A program made the translations under genes and the position numbers. The notes beneath the pieces are model-generated. The model had not been told where the DNA came from and made no database searches. It saw nothing but the letters and a program-made list of their open reading frames with translations. Positions 25,621 to 34,471 of a stretch of DNA of 64,000 nucleotides are shown one piece after another. Location: assembly GCA_965227315.1 (NCBI GenBank), contig OZ245737.1, positions 434,001 through 498,000 on the forward strand, written 5' to 3'. Positions within the stretch are counted from its first letter, which is position 1; each line of letters begins with the position of its first letter. The DNA comes from JANQHS01 sp965227315 (GTDB taxonomy: Bacteria > Bacteroidota > Bacteroidia > Cytophagales > CCMP332).

Positions 25621-26325
25621 TTAAACATCTCCCTTTTGTGGTCTTATCAATATCTCTTCAACATTTGCTGAGGGAGAAAGTTTGTAGGTAGAATAAATAA
25701 GTTCGGAAATGTCCTCTGCCTTAATGAATCTCTCCTGCTTCAAACCGCTTGAACTCCAACTGTCGGTCCAAGTTGCTCCCGGCAAAACAGCTGTCACCCT
25801 GATACCTTTATCCATGAGCTCCACCCTCAAAAGCTTTGAAAAGCCCAGAAGTGCAAATTTTGAAATGCAATAGGCACCTCCGTTGGTATATGGAATAATG
25901 CTGGCCGTAGAACACATATTGAAAATATGCCCCCTGCCGTTCTCGATCATTTGAGGGATGAGTTTTCGGCTGAGCCAATAGGGTCCATACAGATTCACGT
26001 TGATCATATTTTCGAGGATCCCGTCCGGTTCCTGATGGACTTCTCCGGGGTGAAATATGCCGGCATTATTCACAAGGACCTCTACGGGCATCCCGGATCC
26101 AAGCACATGATCTCCGAAAGCCTCCGCCTCGCCTTTTATTCCAAGGTCAGCCTGGTAGAACTTCAACCTGCTTCGATTGCCTTCAGGCAATCCTTTCTGC
26201 ATGTCATTAAAGTGACTCTCTTTTCGTGAACAAACGATCACATGAAATCCCTCCTCGAGGAATCTGGTTGCGATCGCACTGCCGATTCCCTTAGTACCTC
26301 CTGTGACTACTGCAAGTCTTTCCAT
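25621..26325 (-). CDS. short-chain dehydrogenase/reductase (SDR)
   Basis: 234 residues. Cofactor loop TGGTKGIGSAIATRFL near the start, NNAGIFHPGEV for the structural NNAG motif, the catalytic Ser in FNMCSTASI, and Tyr-Lys in GAYCISKFALLG. The C-terminus carries IRPQKGDV. Such a classical SDR reduces or oxidises an alcohol/ketone with NAD(P)H; the substrate cannot be inferred. It is the first gene of the ispG operon, ending 2 nt before the ispG start. The 79-nt gap to the divergent mlaE gene holds both promoters. Confidence 0.88.
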   Translation of the reverse strand: MERLAVVTGGTKGIGSAIATRFLEEGFHVIVCSRKESHFNDMQKGLPEGNRSRLKFYQADLGIKGEAEAFGDHVLGSGMPVEVLVNNAGIFHPGEVHQEPDGILENMINVNLYGPYWLSRKLIPQMIENGRGHIFNMCSTASIIPYTNGGAYCISKFALLGFSKLLRVELMDKGIRVTAVLPGATWTDSWSSSGLKQERFIKAEDISELIYSTYKLSPSANVEEILIRPQKGDV

Positions 26326-26359
26326 TTACATCGTTTAATTGTTGGAAATATACTGATAC

Positions 26360-26393
26360 TTTGACTAGGGGATATTTCACATTTATATTTTTG
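26360..26393 (+). promoter_or_regulatory. promoter of the mlaE-mlaF genes
   Basis: The -7 box TATTTTTG (26386-26393) fits TAnnTTTG. TTTG at 26360-26363 lies 22 nt upstream, slightly wide for the -33 element. By the 5-nt offset of the SRP RNA, +1 would fall at about 26398, 7 nt before the ATG. Confidence 0.55.
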
Positions 26394-26404
26394 TAGCTGC
26401 TCTT

Positions 26405-27136
26405 ATGAAGCTTTTCGGCAGGTATATTCTCTTCCTTCAACAGATGATCACTCAGCGTGAGCCATTTAAGGTATATGTGAAGCTGGTGACCGATGAATGT
26501 TATAAGATCGGAGTAGGCTCGGTCTTCATTTTTGTGCTGGTTTCGACCTTTATGGGGGCTGTGACCGCAGTACAAACAGCCTACAACCTGATCAGTCCGT
26601 TTATTCCGGACTATGTGATCTCCCTGGTCACAAGAGATATGGCGATTTTGGAACTGGCCCCCACGGTGATGGGAATTGTGTTTGCCGGAAAGGTTGGATC
26701 CAACCTCGCAAGTGAATTGGGTACCATGCGAATTACCGAGCAGGTAGATGCGATCGAGGTCATGGGGATCAACTCGGTATCCTATCTGGTTCTACCTAAG
26801 GTCATTGCTTCCCTGATCGTATACCCGCTGTTGGTGATCCTTGCTGCAGGCCTCATGATCTATGGTGGATATGTGGCCGGAATTCTTTCGGAAGTGATCA
26901 CAAAAGAAGAATACGTATATGGCCTGAGGGCAGATTTTCTTGAGTTCAACGTGACCTTTGGATTGATCAAATCGGTTGTGTTTGCCTTTTTGATCTCATC
27001 TATTTCATCTTTTTGGGGTTTCTATACGCAAGGAGGTGCCCTTGAAGTAGGTCAGGCCAGCACCAAGGCCGTTACTACAAGTTGTATCGCAATCCTGACT
27101 GCTGATTACCTGCTTGCCCAACTCCTTCTGACCTGA
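26405..27136 (+). CDS. mlaE: MlaE-family lipid transport permease
   Basis: 243 residues with five or six membrane helices. The family signature LGTMRITEQVDAIEVMG is present (about residues 104-120), preceded by APTVMGIVFAGKVGSN. It is the permease of an MCE/Mla-type ABC system that moves phospholipids between the inner and outer membrane. The ATPase gene follows with the stop and start overlapping (TGATG). No MCE-domain (MlaD) gene follows in this window, so the substrate-binding partner is encoded elsewhere, which is common in Bacteroidota. Start ATG is preceded by a promoter-like box. Confidence 0.92.
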   Translation: MKLFGRYILFLQQMITQREPFKVYVKLVTDECYKIGVGSVFIFVLVSTFMGAVTAVQTAYNLISPFIPDYVISLVTRDMAILELAPTVMGIVFAGKVGSNLASELGTMRITEQVDAIEVMGINSVSYLVLPKVIASLIVYPLLVILAAGLMIYGGYVAGILSEVITKEEYVYGLRADFLEFNVTFGLIKSVVFAFLISSISSFWGFYTQGGALEVGQASTKAVTTSCIAILTADYLLAQLLLT

Positions 27137-27894
27137 TGATCAAATTCGATAATATCGTCAAGAGCTTCAACGGGAAACCGATTCTCAAGGGTATTGACGG
27201 TGAATTTGAAAAAGGAAAGGTCAACCAGATCATCGGGGCAAGCGGTACCGGAAAGAGTGTATTGATCAAATGCATTGTAGGCCTGATAACCCCGGATGAA
27301 GGCGATGTCTTTTACAACGACAGAAACTTCTTTAGATCAGACAGGCAGGAAAGAAAGAACATCAGAAGGGAGATCGGTATGCTTTTCCAGGGAAGTGCCC
27401 TGTTTGACTCCAAGACCGTTGAAGAAAATGTCCGCTTCCCTTTAGATCTTCTGACAAAGATGACCGCCGAGGAAAAACTTGACCGTGTAAACTTTTGCCT
27501 TGAGAGGGTTCATTTGGAGAATTCGAATTCAAAAATGCCCAGTGAACTGAGCGGAGGAATGAAAAAAAGGGTGGGCATCGCCAGGGCCATTGTCATGAAC
27601 TCCAATTATCTGTTTTGTGATGAACCGAACTCGGGTTTGGATCCGGGCACTTCGATCACCATTGACAATCTGATCAAGGAGATCACCGATGAATTTGAGA
27701 CTACAACCGTGGTGGTTACCCATGATATGAACTCCGTGGTGGAGATCGGTGATAACATTATTTTCCTCTACAAAGGTGAAAAGCTATGGCAGGGTGATAA
27801 ATCCAATATTATGGAAGCGGACTGCAAGGAATTGGAGGATTTCATGATGAGCTCCAAGCTGGTACGCGAAGCCAGGGCAAACTGGAAAGGTTAG
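27136..27894 (+). CDS. mlaF: MlaF-type ABC transporter ATPase
   Basis: 252 residues. Walker A GASGTGKSV (about 35-43), signature LSGGMKKRVGIARAI, Walker B NYLFCDEPNSGLDPG and the switch His in VVTHDM. The GMKKR variant of the signature and DEPNSGLDP are typical of Mla-type ATPases rather than importer ATPases. Coupled to the permease gene by a 1-nt overlap. Its stop codon shares bases with the stop of the convergent kinase gene (TTAG), leaving no room for a terminator between them. Confidence 0.92.
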   Translation: MIKFDNIVKSFNGKPILKGIDGEFEKGKVNQIIGASGTGKSVLIKCIVGLITPDEGDVFYNDRNFFRSDRQERKNIRREIGMLFQGSALFDSKTVEENVRFPLDLLTKMTAEEKLDRVNFCLERVHLENSNSKMPSELSGGMKKRVGIARAIVMNSNYLFCDEPNSGLDPGTSITIDNLIKEITDEFETTTVVVTHDMNSVVEIGDNIIFLYKGEKLWQGDKSNIMEADCKELEDFMMSSKLVREARANWKG

Positions 27895-30800
27895 TTTCTT
27901 TTCTGAGGAGGGAAAGATACCGTAAATCTGGCACCACCCATTTCGCTCTTTCCGACAAGCACCTCTCCCTTATAAACATCAATGCTTCTCTTGACGATCT
28001 GTAACCCGAGTCCCGAACCGGACTTCTTCGTTGTGTAATGAGCTTCAAAAATCTTGTCGGCCAGATCCTCATCAACACCGGTACCATTGTCATGAAAACT
28101 GATTCTCACCCTTTGATCTTCACCCTTCTCAAGTCTGACAAGCAGTCTTGGCCTTCTATCTGAGGGCACACTTTGTAAACCATTCAAGATCAGATTGAGG
28201 AAGGCCCCTCCAAGGATCTTTGGGTCGGCATTGAAAGCAAAATCCCTTCCCTCAACCTCAAACCGCATCTCGGCCTGAGGGTGAGCAGAGAAAGGCGAGA
28301 TCACTTGCTGCAACAGCTGCCTGAAATCAATATCCCGGTTTTTTGGTTCGGGAAGCGAAGCAAAACCCTGGAATGATTTTGCGGTCTCATTGACCAGATC
28401 AATGTTCCTCAGCGCGTCCTCAAGATACCTGATCAGATCCCGATTGCCAATCTTATCCTTGGACAGGGAAGAAAGCACCTGTTGTATCCTTAGCCTCATC
28501 GGGGTTAATGGATTTTTAATCTCGTGGGCAACCTGCTTTGCCATCTCCTTCCAGGCCTCATCCTGTTTGGAAATGCTCAGCGCTTCCCGGCTCTCGATCA
28601 GCTTGCTGATCATCAGGTTATAGGCACCGACAACCTCCCCTATTTCGTCATCTTCTTTCCACTCGATCGGTTTGGGATCCTCGGTTAGACGGATCTGTTT
28701 CAATTGACCGGACAGGATGTCCAGGGGCAAAAGCCACCTTTTGGTCAGGGTGAATGCTATGAAAATAAAGAGAGAGGAAAAGAGCGCAAAAAGCCCCAGT
28801 GTGATCACCCCAAGCCGCTCACGCTCCCTTTCGATCTTTTTATAATTGTCAAAAAAGGGCACAAACAGGTAATAATAGGGAGAACCATTACTCGACATGA
28901 GCGGGAAAACTACTGTTCCAAACTTGACCTTGGACTTTTGTATTTTCCTGTAGTTGAGATCGATCCCGGTTTGATCAAAAAAGAGATTCGGATCGATGAG
29001 GGAGGAAAAAATATGGCTTTTGTACAATGAAGGAAAGTCTGTGTAGAACATGGTCCCTGTCTGATCATAAACCGAAATATTCAGTCCATCTTCTTCAGCC
29101 TGGTTCTTGGTAGCCTGTATAAAACCTCTTCTCGAGAGCTCTCCGCCCAGGAAATCCTGGAAATTTGCCTTGGTGAGATTATAAAAGTTCTTGGCCTTGA
29201 GCAGATCTTTCGCCCTCAGGTTCTCTTCGAAGGTATTTGACTGAGAGACGAAAAGCACCAAAGAAAAAATTCCTAGCGGGATGATGATCGCCAAAAGGTA
29301 CAGCAATTGCATTTTGGTCCTGAGGCCCCATTTTACTTCAGGATGGAAAGAGCCCAAAAATTGGATCAGATAGATCAGCAAAAAATAGCTGACAAAGGCG
29401 ATCGCCAGGATGAGCATATTCCCGATTATGGAGAAAAACCCAGGAAAAGGAAAGGCAAGGCCGTATCCGGTGTCATCAAAAACCACAGCTCGAAGAAAGA
29501 GTCCCTCCTTATCGAAGGATAGGGAACCCATCATATCAAAATGGAAGGAGATAGAATCTGCTAATTCACTTTTGAGGGCCTCACTCTCTACCCAATCATC
29601 CCATAACAATCCCTTTTCCTTGGATATCTTGAACGAGGAATACGGCCAGTACGAATAATTAAAGCTCAGCCCTTCCAGCGATGAAATGACCGGGCCAACC
29701 CCACCGCTGAACCCCTCTCTTTTTATCCCCTGAACAAGGATCCAGCCCAGCGTTTTATCTTCCTCGGCTATTTTCACCAGCATGGAGAATTCCTGCACAT
29801 GGCCGGTAGAATTATTGATGACCATAATATTGGGATTGGACAGCCCGGGTTGATCCTCAAAGTATTCATTCTGATAGTATGAGAGGTTCAGGGTACTTTT
29901 ATCCGGTTGCAGATTTCTGCCCATATGATCAAAGAAAGAGAGTCCAAGGGCATAGTACCCCTGGAAATCCTTTAAGTGATATCTCAGGATCTTCTTTTCC
30001 GCGGCTTTAAAAGTTCCCATGGTCCTCTTGAAGGTACTTAGTACCAGTGGGTCCTTGTAGATTGAGCTATCGGCTTTTTTGAGATCATTTTGAATTCTGG
30101 AATCCTCAGGGCGGTTAATGGAAAGAATGATATCCTCAAACTGCGAAAGGCGTTGCCCCAAGGAAAGGTCTCTGGTTACAAATGCTGAGCAGATAACAAA
30201 GATCAACAACAGAACCGGGAGAAATGCATGTTCCGCCAGGCGCGAGGCTAAGGCAAAAATCAAAAAGGTCACAGCCGGTGGAATAAACCATGCCCAAACC
30301 AATGAATCCTGACTTATGGACAAAACAAAGGCCAAAAGAAGCAATGCTCCCCCGATCACGATCAGAGCCCTCTTTTTCTTAACCTGCCCATGAAGAACCC
30401 AAAGGCTCAATATGAAGAAGAGCATACCAGATGAAAAAATCAGGTAATTGATCAGGGATCCCTTGTTCAGCCCAAGGTTCAATCCCAGATAGGAGGACGG
30501 ATCTATTTCGATCCAATTGTTGAGAAAAAAGCTAAAGAACGCGCAAACACCCAGAATAACGATGCTCTTCATCAGGATGGAAGCATTCTCAAGCATCCCG
30601 CTGCCATGTTTCTGTCTTTTCCGATACACCAACCAGGAAGAACCGGATATGAAAAAGGTGAACATCAGAACATCAAAACTGAATTCCAGCCAAAGCGCAC
30701 TGATCAGAGAGCTGAATAACCAGAAGAAACCAACCTTAAGGAGTTCAGAAAAAGGTTTTCGACTGGAAGGCCTTCCTTGCTCGTTTAAAACCCCAACAAG

Positions 30801-31412
30801 GATCAACAACAAAAAGAGGCTGTCGATGATCCTCCACCACATAGGCAGTTGAAGTCTTTCATAATCAAGCGAAAAACGGATCAGATCTTCCCCAAAAACA
30901 GCGATTCCCATTGAAGAACCTTCGAAAGAATCCGGGCCCAGGCCGGCAAGGTAAAACAGATCCTCATTGTATTCATCCCGGATAATCGTGCTATTCCTGG
31001 GAGACTCCTGGAATAGAGGGATAAGCAAGACCAAATTGATCTTAGCATTTTCTTTGATGTGCTCAACCTTGTAAAGCACCATATACTTCTTTGATGCTTC
31101 GGCATATACCAGGGAATCCCTTTCGGAAATAAAAAATGAAGGGGGAAGATAATCCGCACTGTTCCACCTGCGGAGAACACCATCCTGATATAAATAAGCC
31201 GCCCCGGAAAAACCTTCCAGATCAAATTCGCCCTGGGTAAAGCAATACTCTGCCTCACGTGCAAAGGTTCTGATCTGATCCTCAATTCTGGCCCCGACAG
31301 TATTCGGGTAATTCAGAATCGCAATTGCCTGCAGCAGAAAAACAACAAAGGAGATTGAATAGACCCCTTTCCAAAACCTTCTATCGGAGAAAATGGAAAA
31401 GGGGAGCTTCAA
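27891..31412 (-). CDS. NtrY-like membrane histidine kinase
   Basis: 1173 residues. The first 15-410 hold many membrane helices in clusters and a large loop, and residues about 420-760 form an extracytoplasmic domain followed by another helix, unusually long for a sensor. A HAMP-like linker comes after a helix near residue 870 (GLFALFSSLFIFIAFTLTKR). The kinase core has the H-box QVAHEIKNPLTPMRLRI (His about 963), the N-box LNLILNGLQSV, and G boxes DNGTGVDEDL and GSGLGLQIVK. The NPLTPM H-box is typical of NtrY. The TTG start overlaps the upstream stop (TTGA). No response regulator is adjacent. As the last gene of the oxidase operon it may sense membrane or redox state; ligand unknown. Confidence 0.86.
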   Translation of the reverse strand: MKLPFSIFSDRRFWKGVYSISFVVFLLQAIAILNYPNTVGARIEDQIRTFAREAEYCFTQGEFDLEGFSGAAYLYQDGVLRRWNSADYLPPSFFISERDSLVYAEASKKYMVLYKVEHIKENAKINLVLLIPLFQESPRNSTIIRDEYNEDLFYLAGLGPDSFEGSSMGIAVFGEDLIRFSLDYERLQLPMWWRIIDSLFLLLILVGVLNEQGRPSSRKPFSELLKVGFFWLFSSLISALWLEFSFDVLMFTFFISGSSWLVYRKRQKHGSGMLENASILMKSIVILGVCAFFSFFLNNWIEIDPSSYLGLNLGLNKGSLINYLIFSSGMLFFILSLWVLHGQVKKKRALIVIGGALLLLAFVLSISQDSLVWAWFIPPAVTFLIFALASRLAEHAFLPVLLLIFVICSAFVTRDLSLGQRLSQFEDIILSINRPEDSRIQNDLKKADSSIYKDPLVLSTFKRTMGTFKAAEKKILRYHLKDFQGYYALGLSFFDHMGRNLQPDKSTLNLSYYQNEYFEDQPGLSNPNIMVINNSTGHVQEFSMLVKIAEEDKTLGWILVQGIKREGFSGGVGPVISSLEGLSFNYSYWPYSSFKISKEKGLLWDDWVESEALKSELADSISFHFDMMGSLSFDKEGLFLRAVVFDDTGYGLAFPFPGFFSIIGNMLILAIAFVSYFLLIYLIQFLGSFHPEVKWGLRTKMQLLYLLAIIIPLGIFSLVLFVSQSNTFEENLRAKDLLKAKNFYNLTKANFQDFLGGELSRRGFIQATKNQAEEDGLNISVYDQTGTMFYTDFPSLYKSHIFSSLIDPNLFFDQTGIDLNYRKIQKSKVKFGTVVFPLMSSNGSPYYYLFVPFFDNYKKIERERERLGVITLGLFALFSSLFIFIAFTLTKRWLLPLDILSGQLKQIRLTEDPKPIEWKEDDEIGEVVGAYNLMISKLIESREALSISKQDEAWKEMAKQVAHEIKNPLTPMRLRIQQVLSSLSKDKIGNRDLIRYLEDALRNIDLVNETAKSFQGFASLPEPKNRDIDFRQLLQQVISPFSAHPQAEMRFEVEGRDFAFNADPKILGGAFLNLILNGLQSVPSDRRPRLLVRLEKGEDQRVRISFHDNGTGVDEDLADKIFEAHYTTKKSGSGLGLQIVKRSIDVYKGEVLVGKSEMGGARFTVSFPPQKRN

Positions 31413-31681
31413 TTAGAAGAGTATGTAGGAATGTGCTTTTTTATCTGATGCTCTATAGCCTCCCTTTTTTCCCTATTCCTTTTGCTCTGGCGATACCAGA
31501 AATAACCCAGGAAAAAGAAGAGTATGTAGGGAATGACCATCAGGTACAGGATACCGGAGTTATAGCTTCCCGTCTCTCCATCACTGGCCTGTTCGGCTGC
31601 CGCCTTGCACATCGCGCATTGGGAATACGAAACACCCACGGAAAATAAGACGACCAGGACGGTGGCTAACAATCTATACAT
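31409..31681 (-). CDS. small membrane protein with a periplasmic CxxC motif
   Basis: 90 residues from the ATG at 31681, which is preceded by AAGGAG four bases upstream, a strong Shine-Dalgarno that is rare in this window. The signal peptide ends in VSYSQ. The mature start QCAMCKAAAEQ has a CxxC pair (CAMC), a linker, one membrane helix (GILYLMVIPYILFFFLGYFWY) and a basic tail. The position, between the DUF420 and kinase genes of the oxidase operon, suggests a copper- or haem-related assembly role, perhaps redox or metal binding at the CxxC. No named family recognised. Confidence 0.74.
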   Translation of the reverse strand: MYRLLATVLVVLFSVGVSYSQCAMCKAAAEQASDGETGSYNSGILYLMVIPYILFFFLGYFWYRQSKRNREKREAIEHQIKKHIPTYSSN

Positions 31682-31705
31682 GACTCCTTCCAATCAGATA
31701 TAAAA

Positions 31706-32221
31706 TTAAGAAGTATAGTAGGGACTTAACAATAAATATACCAGAACCCCCGAAATCGCGACATAGAGCCATATCGGAAAAGTCCATTTCACAATTCTTT
31801 TATGTTGCTTCCTTTTTTCGGTAAGGCCAAAGTAAATGGCAAACAGGATGAGCGGTAGTACAAGGGCGGCGAGGATGATATGCGAGATAAGCAGGATATA
31901 ATAGAGCCCTTTGAGCATTCCTTCACCCCCATAAGAAGTGGGTTCGGCAGAAGAATGATAGATCAGATATGAGACCAAAAAAACACCTGAAAACCCGAAA
32001 GCCGTAAGCATGAGATTTCGGTGACTTCTTTCATTACCCTTGAGAATAGCAACTCTGGCAAGTACCAGTAAGATCGCAGTTATGGAGTTCACAGATGCAT
32101 TGAATGCCGGCAAAAACGAGATCCATCCCAAATCCTGCTTGGGTTCAGCTGGGAAGAGATAAAGAAGAAATACAATGAGCGGTACCAATACCGAAATGCC
32201 GATGATCAAATTCCTGAACAT
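31706..32221 (-). CDS. DUF420 (CtaM-like) cytochrome oxidase assembly protein
   Basis: 171 residues with four to five membrane helices. The segments LPAFNASVNSITAILLVLARVAI, then SHRNLMLTAFGFSGVFLVSYLIYHSS, and RKQHKRIVKWTFPIWLYVAISGVLVYLLL carry the conserved His residues of the DUF420 family. Members such as CtaM in Gram-positives are required for maturation of haem-copper oxidases. It lies 8 nt after the SCO-like gene. The call rests on family pattern and context. Symbol left empty because the name is not settled for this phylum. Confidence 0.82.
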   Translation of the reverse strand: MFRNLIIGISVLVPLIVFLLYLFPAEPKQDLGWISFLPAFNASVNSITAILLVLARVAILKGNERSHRNLMLTAFGFSGVFLVSYLIYHSSAEPTSYGGEGMLKGLYYILLISHIILAALVLPLILFAIYFGLTEKRKQHKRIVKWTFPIWLYVAISGVLVYLLLSPYYTS

Positions 32222-32229
32222 ATTTCTTC

Positions 32230-32784
32230 CTAGTTAATTGTTTTCAAAAGAATCTCCGTTTCCACAATCGCTCTTTCCTGCTCATCTATGTCTTGCAGAT
32301 CATAGGAGCCCCTAAAAAATCCGGAGGGGTCAATAAGAAAGGCCTTGTCTGCATTTCCATCCTGATTGTCCGGAAGGCCTTTGTAGTTGATCTCACCCCC
32401 TGCCCCCGGCTTGTAGTCTTGAACCTTGATGCTGCCCTCTCCTACCCTTGATATTAACCGCTGCTTGAACATGCTTGTTTCCTTCTTCAAAGACTCATTT
32501 TGAGGAAGAATAAAGGTTGGAGCGTAAAACGAGCTGTACAAAGCTCCGGTCCACTTCAAATAAAGCGTGTCGTTGTTCGGAGCACCAGAGCAAATCTGAA
32601 TATCCATCCCCGGGAATACCTCACTAAAGATAGAATCCACCTTCTCATCACCGTACCGCCCGATCGGGTATTTGTACGGAAGGGCGAAAACATTCTCTCC
32701 GAATATTTCCAGGAATACAAAAACAAAAGCCGGAATCACTACTAAAATGGCAAGGATTCCGGCTTTAAGACTTTTGGATCTCAA
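32230..32784 (-). CDS. SCO1/SenC-like protein without the copper CxxxC motif
   Basis: 184 residues starting with TTG at 32784 (no ATG nearby). One N-terminal membrane anchor (ILAILVVIPAFVFVFLEIF) is followed by a thioredoxin-like domain ending DKAFLIDPSGFFRGSYDLQD and EILLKTIN, matching the last strands and helix of the SCO family. SCO proteins deliver copper to CuA of oxidase subunit II through CxxxC plus a His. Here only one Cys (residue about 65, IQICSGAP) is found and the CxxxC is missing. It sits directly after subunit IV and before DUF420. Either a degenerate copper chaperone or a distinct assembly factor. Confidence 0.62.
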   Translation of the reverse strand: MRSKSLKAGILAILVVIPAFVFVFLEIFGENVFALPYKYPIGRYGDEKVDSIFSEVFPGMDIQICSGAPNNDTLYLKWTGALYSSFYAPTFILPQNESLKKETSMFKQRLISRVGEGSIKVQDYKPGAGGEINYKGLPDNQDGNADKAFLIDPSGFFRGSYDLQDIDEQERAIVETEILLKTIN

Positions 32785-32785
32785 C

Positions 32786-33094
32786 TTAGTGTATGCTACC
32801 TCCTTCGACGATCAGTGCAACGATCAACCAGCAAACGAAGATCATCGGGAGTAGAATACTCCACAACAGAAATTTAACCTCATGCTTCAGGTGCATAAAC
32901 TCTCCAACAATGTACGCGGCCTTCACGATGGTAAGACCAACAAAGATGACGATCTTCAGGGTATGGTTCACCGGAGAAAATGCGATCGCAAATTCGATCA
33001 GAGTAACCACCGCCAATAATCCGGCTACTTTCCAGATCGTTCTGATCTGTTTCTTGGAAGCCTCTTCAGGTGTCAAAGTCGTATCGTGAGCCAT
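32786..33094 (-). CDS. ctaF: cytochrome c oxidase subunit IV (prokaryotic)
   Basis: 102 residues with three membrane helices: WKVAGLLAVVTLIEFAIAF, LKIVIFVGLTIVKAAYIVGEF and LLWSILLPMIFVCWLIVALIV. The spacing and the conserved GLTIVKAAYIVGEFMHLKHE match the small subunit IV of caa3-type oxidases (COX4_pro). It is 9 nt from subunit III and 1 nt from the next gene's TTG. Structural accessory subunit in the inner membrane. Confidence 0.9.
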   Translation of the reverse strand: MAHDTTLTPEEASKKQIRTIWKVAGLLAVVTLIEFAIAFSPVNHTLKIVIFVGLTIVKAAYIVGEFMHLKHEVKFLLWSILLPMIFVCWLIVALIVEGGSIH

Positions 33095-33103
33095 AGTTAT
33101 TTT

Positions 33104-33871
33104 TTATACCAGATAGAAAAATGTAAATACAAATACCCAAACGAGATCTACAAAGTGCCAGTACAGGCCAACTTTTTCGACCATCTCATAACTACCCCTT
33201 CTCTCATAGGTCCCGAGCATCACATTGTAGAAAATGATGTAATTAATGACCACACCACTGAATACATGGAATCCATGAAAACCTGTAATGAAAAAGAAAA
33301 AATCAGCGAAAGGTTGAGGGCCATATTCATTCTCCACGAGGTTGGCGCCGTAGATCGTTCGTGTCACCCATTCCCCGTTGATCAGTTCCTGAAAAGTCAA
33401 ACCATGCTCTGTTCCTACGATGAAGTGAGTCCATTCCCAAGCCTGGCATCCCAGGAAAACCAAACCACCGATAATTGTCCAAAGCATCCATTTTTCTACT
33501 TCTTCCTTGCTACCTCTATGCCCAGCTTCAACAGCCAATACCATGGTAACCGAACTCATGATCAGGATAAAGGTCATCAGACCAACAAATACCAGGGGAG
33601 CTGATTCAATGCCCAGGGCATGCATTCCGGGGAAGGCTTCAAAAACCCTTTCAGGAACAGGCCACCATTCATGAGAAAATTCAAAGGTTCCGGGGCCCGT
33701 AAACGCAGGAAAACTGAATCGAACCAATCCGTAGGATACCAGCAAAGAAGAAAAGGTAAAGGCATCCGAAAGAAGGAAAAACCACATCATCAGCTTTCCA
33801 TAGCTGGCCTTAAAAGGTTCATTCCCTCCTCCCCAATTTATTTTAGTATCAGCGGTAATTGTAGAAGCCAT
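33104..33871 (-). CDS. ctaE: cytochrome c oxidase subunit III (second copy in operon)
   Basis: 255 residues. I start at the ATG at 33871 (a TTG at 33877 overlapping the previous stop is possible). About seven membrane helices. The helix WFFLLSDAFTFSSLLVSYGL at the N-terminus and FITGFHGFHVFSGVVINYI with the conserved GFHGFHV match subunit III, which stabilises the oxidase. It lies 7 nt after a shorter subunit III gene; two unequal III-like genes side by side are standard in Bacteroidota caa3 operons. Confidence 0.88.
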   Translation of the reverse strand: MASTITADTKINWGGGNEPFKASYGKLMMWFFLLSDAFTFSSLLVSYGLVRFSFPAFTGPGTFEFSHEWWPVPERVFEAFPGMHALGIESAPLVFVGLMTFILIMSSVTMVLAVEAGHRGSKEEVEKWMLWTIIGGLVFLGCQAWEWTHFIVGTEHGLTFQELINGEWVTRTIYGANLVENEYGPQPFADFFFFITGFHGFHVFSGVVINYIIFYNVMLGTYERRGSYEMVEKVGLYWHFVDLVWVFVFTFFYLV

Positions 33872-33877
33872 TCTCAA

Positions 33878-34471
33878 TCAATGATTTAACAATAAAAAGG
33901 TAAACAAATATAGCCAAAGTCCGTCCAAAAAATGCCAGAAGGTTGCGCACATCTGAATGCTATTCAAGTTTTTTGAATGGACCTTTTGGGCCAGAACAAG
34001 GTAGAATATTATGGCCAGGAAAACGATCCCCGAAACTATATGCAAGCCATGTAGTCCCGAGAAAACATATACAAAGGAGCCTGCCGGATTTCCAACAAAA
34101 TAGACATTCGAGGTCACCAGCTCCGACCATCCCATATATTGAGTGATCAAAAAGCCTAACCCCAGAATAAGGGTTAGCGATATCCAGGTCTTTAATTTCG
34201 AAAAATCATCTTTTCCCGCTGACCTCACCGCAAGATGCATGGTCAAACTTGAAATGAGGATAATGCCTGATGAAATCCAGAAAAGGGTGGGCATTTCGAC
34301 GTTCAGCCAGTTGCCCTCGGATTTTCTTACCATGTATGCACTGGTGAGCGCAGCAAATAGCATTGATATGGAAACAATGAAGAGCCAAAGAATAAACTTC
34401 CTTGGATTCATCGAAAGCGGTCTTCTCGGAGCCTGATAGTTCTGCATAAGCAATTGTTCCTGTCCTGTCAT
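33878..34471 (-). CDS. haem-copper oxidase subunit III (first copy, short)
   Basis: 197 residues with five membrane helices. LWLFIVSISMLFAALTSAYMV at the N-terminus and the VFSGLHGLHIVSGIVFLAI helix with GLHGLH identify subunit III. The ATG at 34471 overlaps the ctaB stop (ATGA). Compared with the following 255-aa copy it lacks the first two helices, as in other short III subunits. It probably packs against subunit I in the same complex. Confidence 0.86.
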   Translation of the reverse strand: MTGQEQLLMQNYQAPRRPLSMNPRKFILWLFIVSISMLFAALTSAYMVRKSEGNWLNVEMPTLFWISSGIILISSLTMHLAVRSAGKDDFSKLKTWISLTLILGLGFLITQYMGWSELVTSNVYFVGNPAGSFVYVFSGLHGLHIVSGIVFLAIIFYLVLAQKVHSKNLNSIQMCATFWHFLDGLWLYLFTFLLLNH

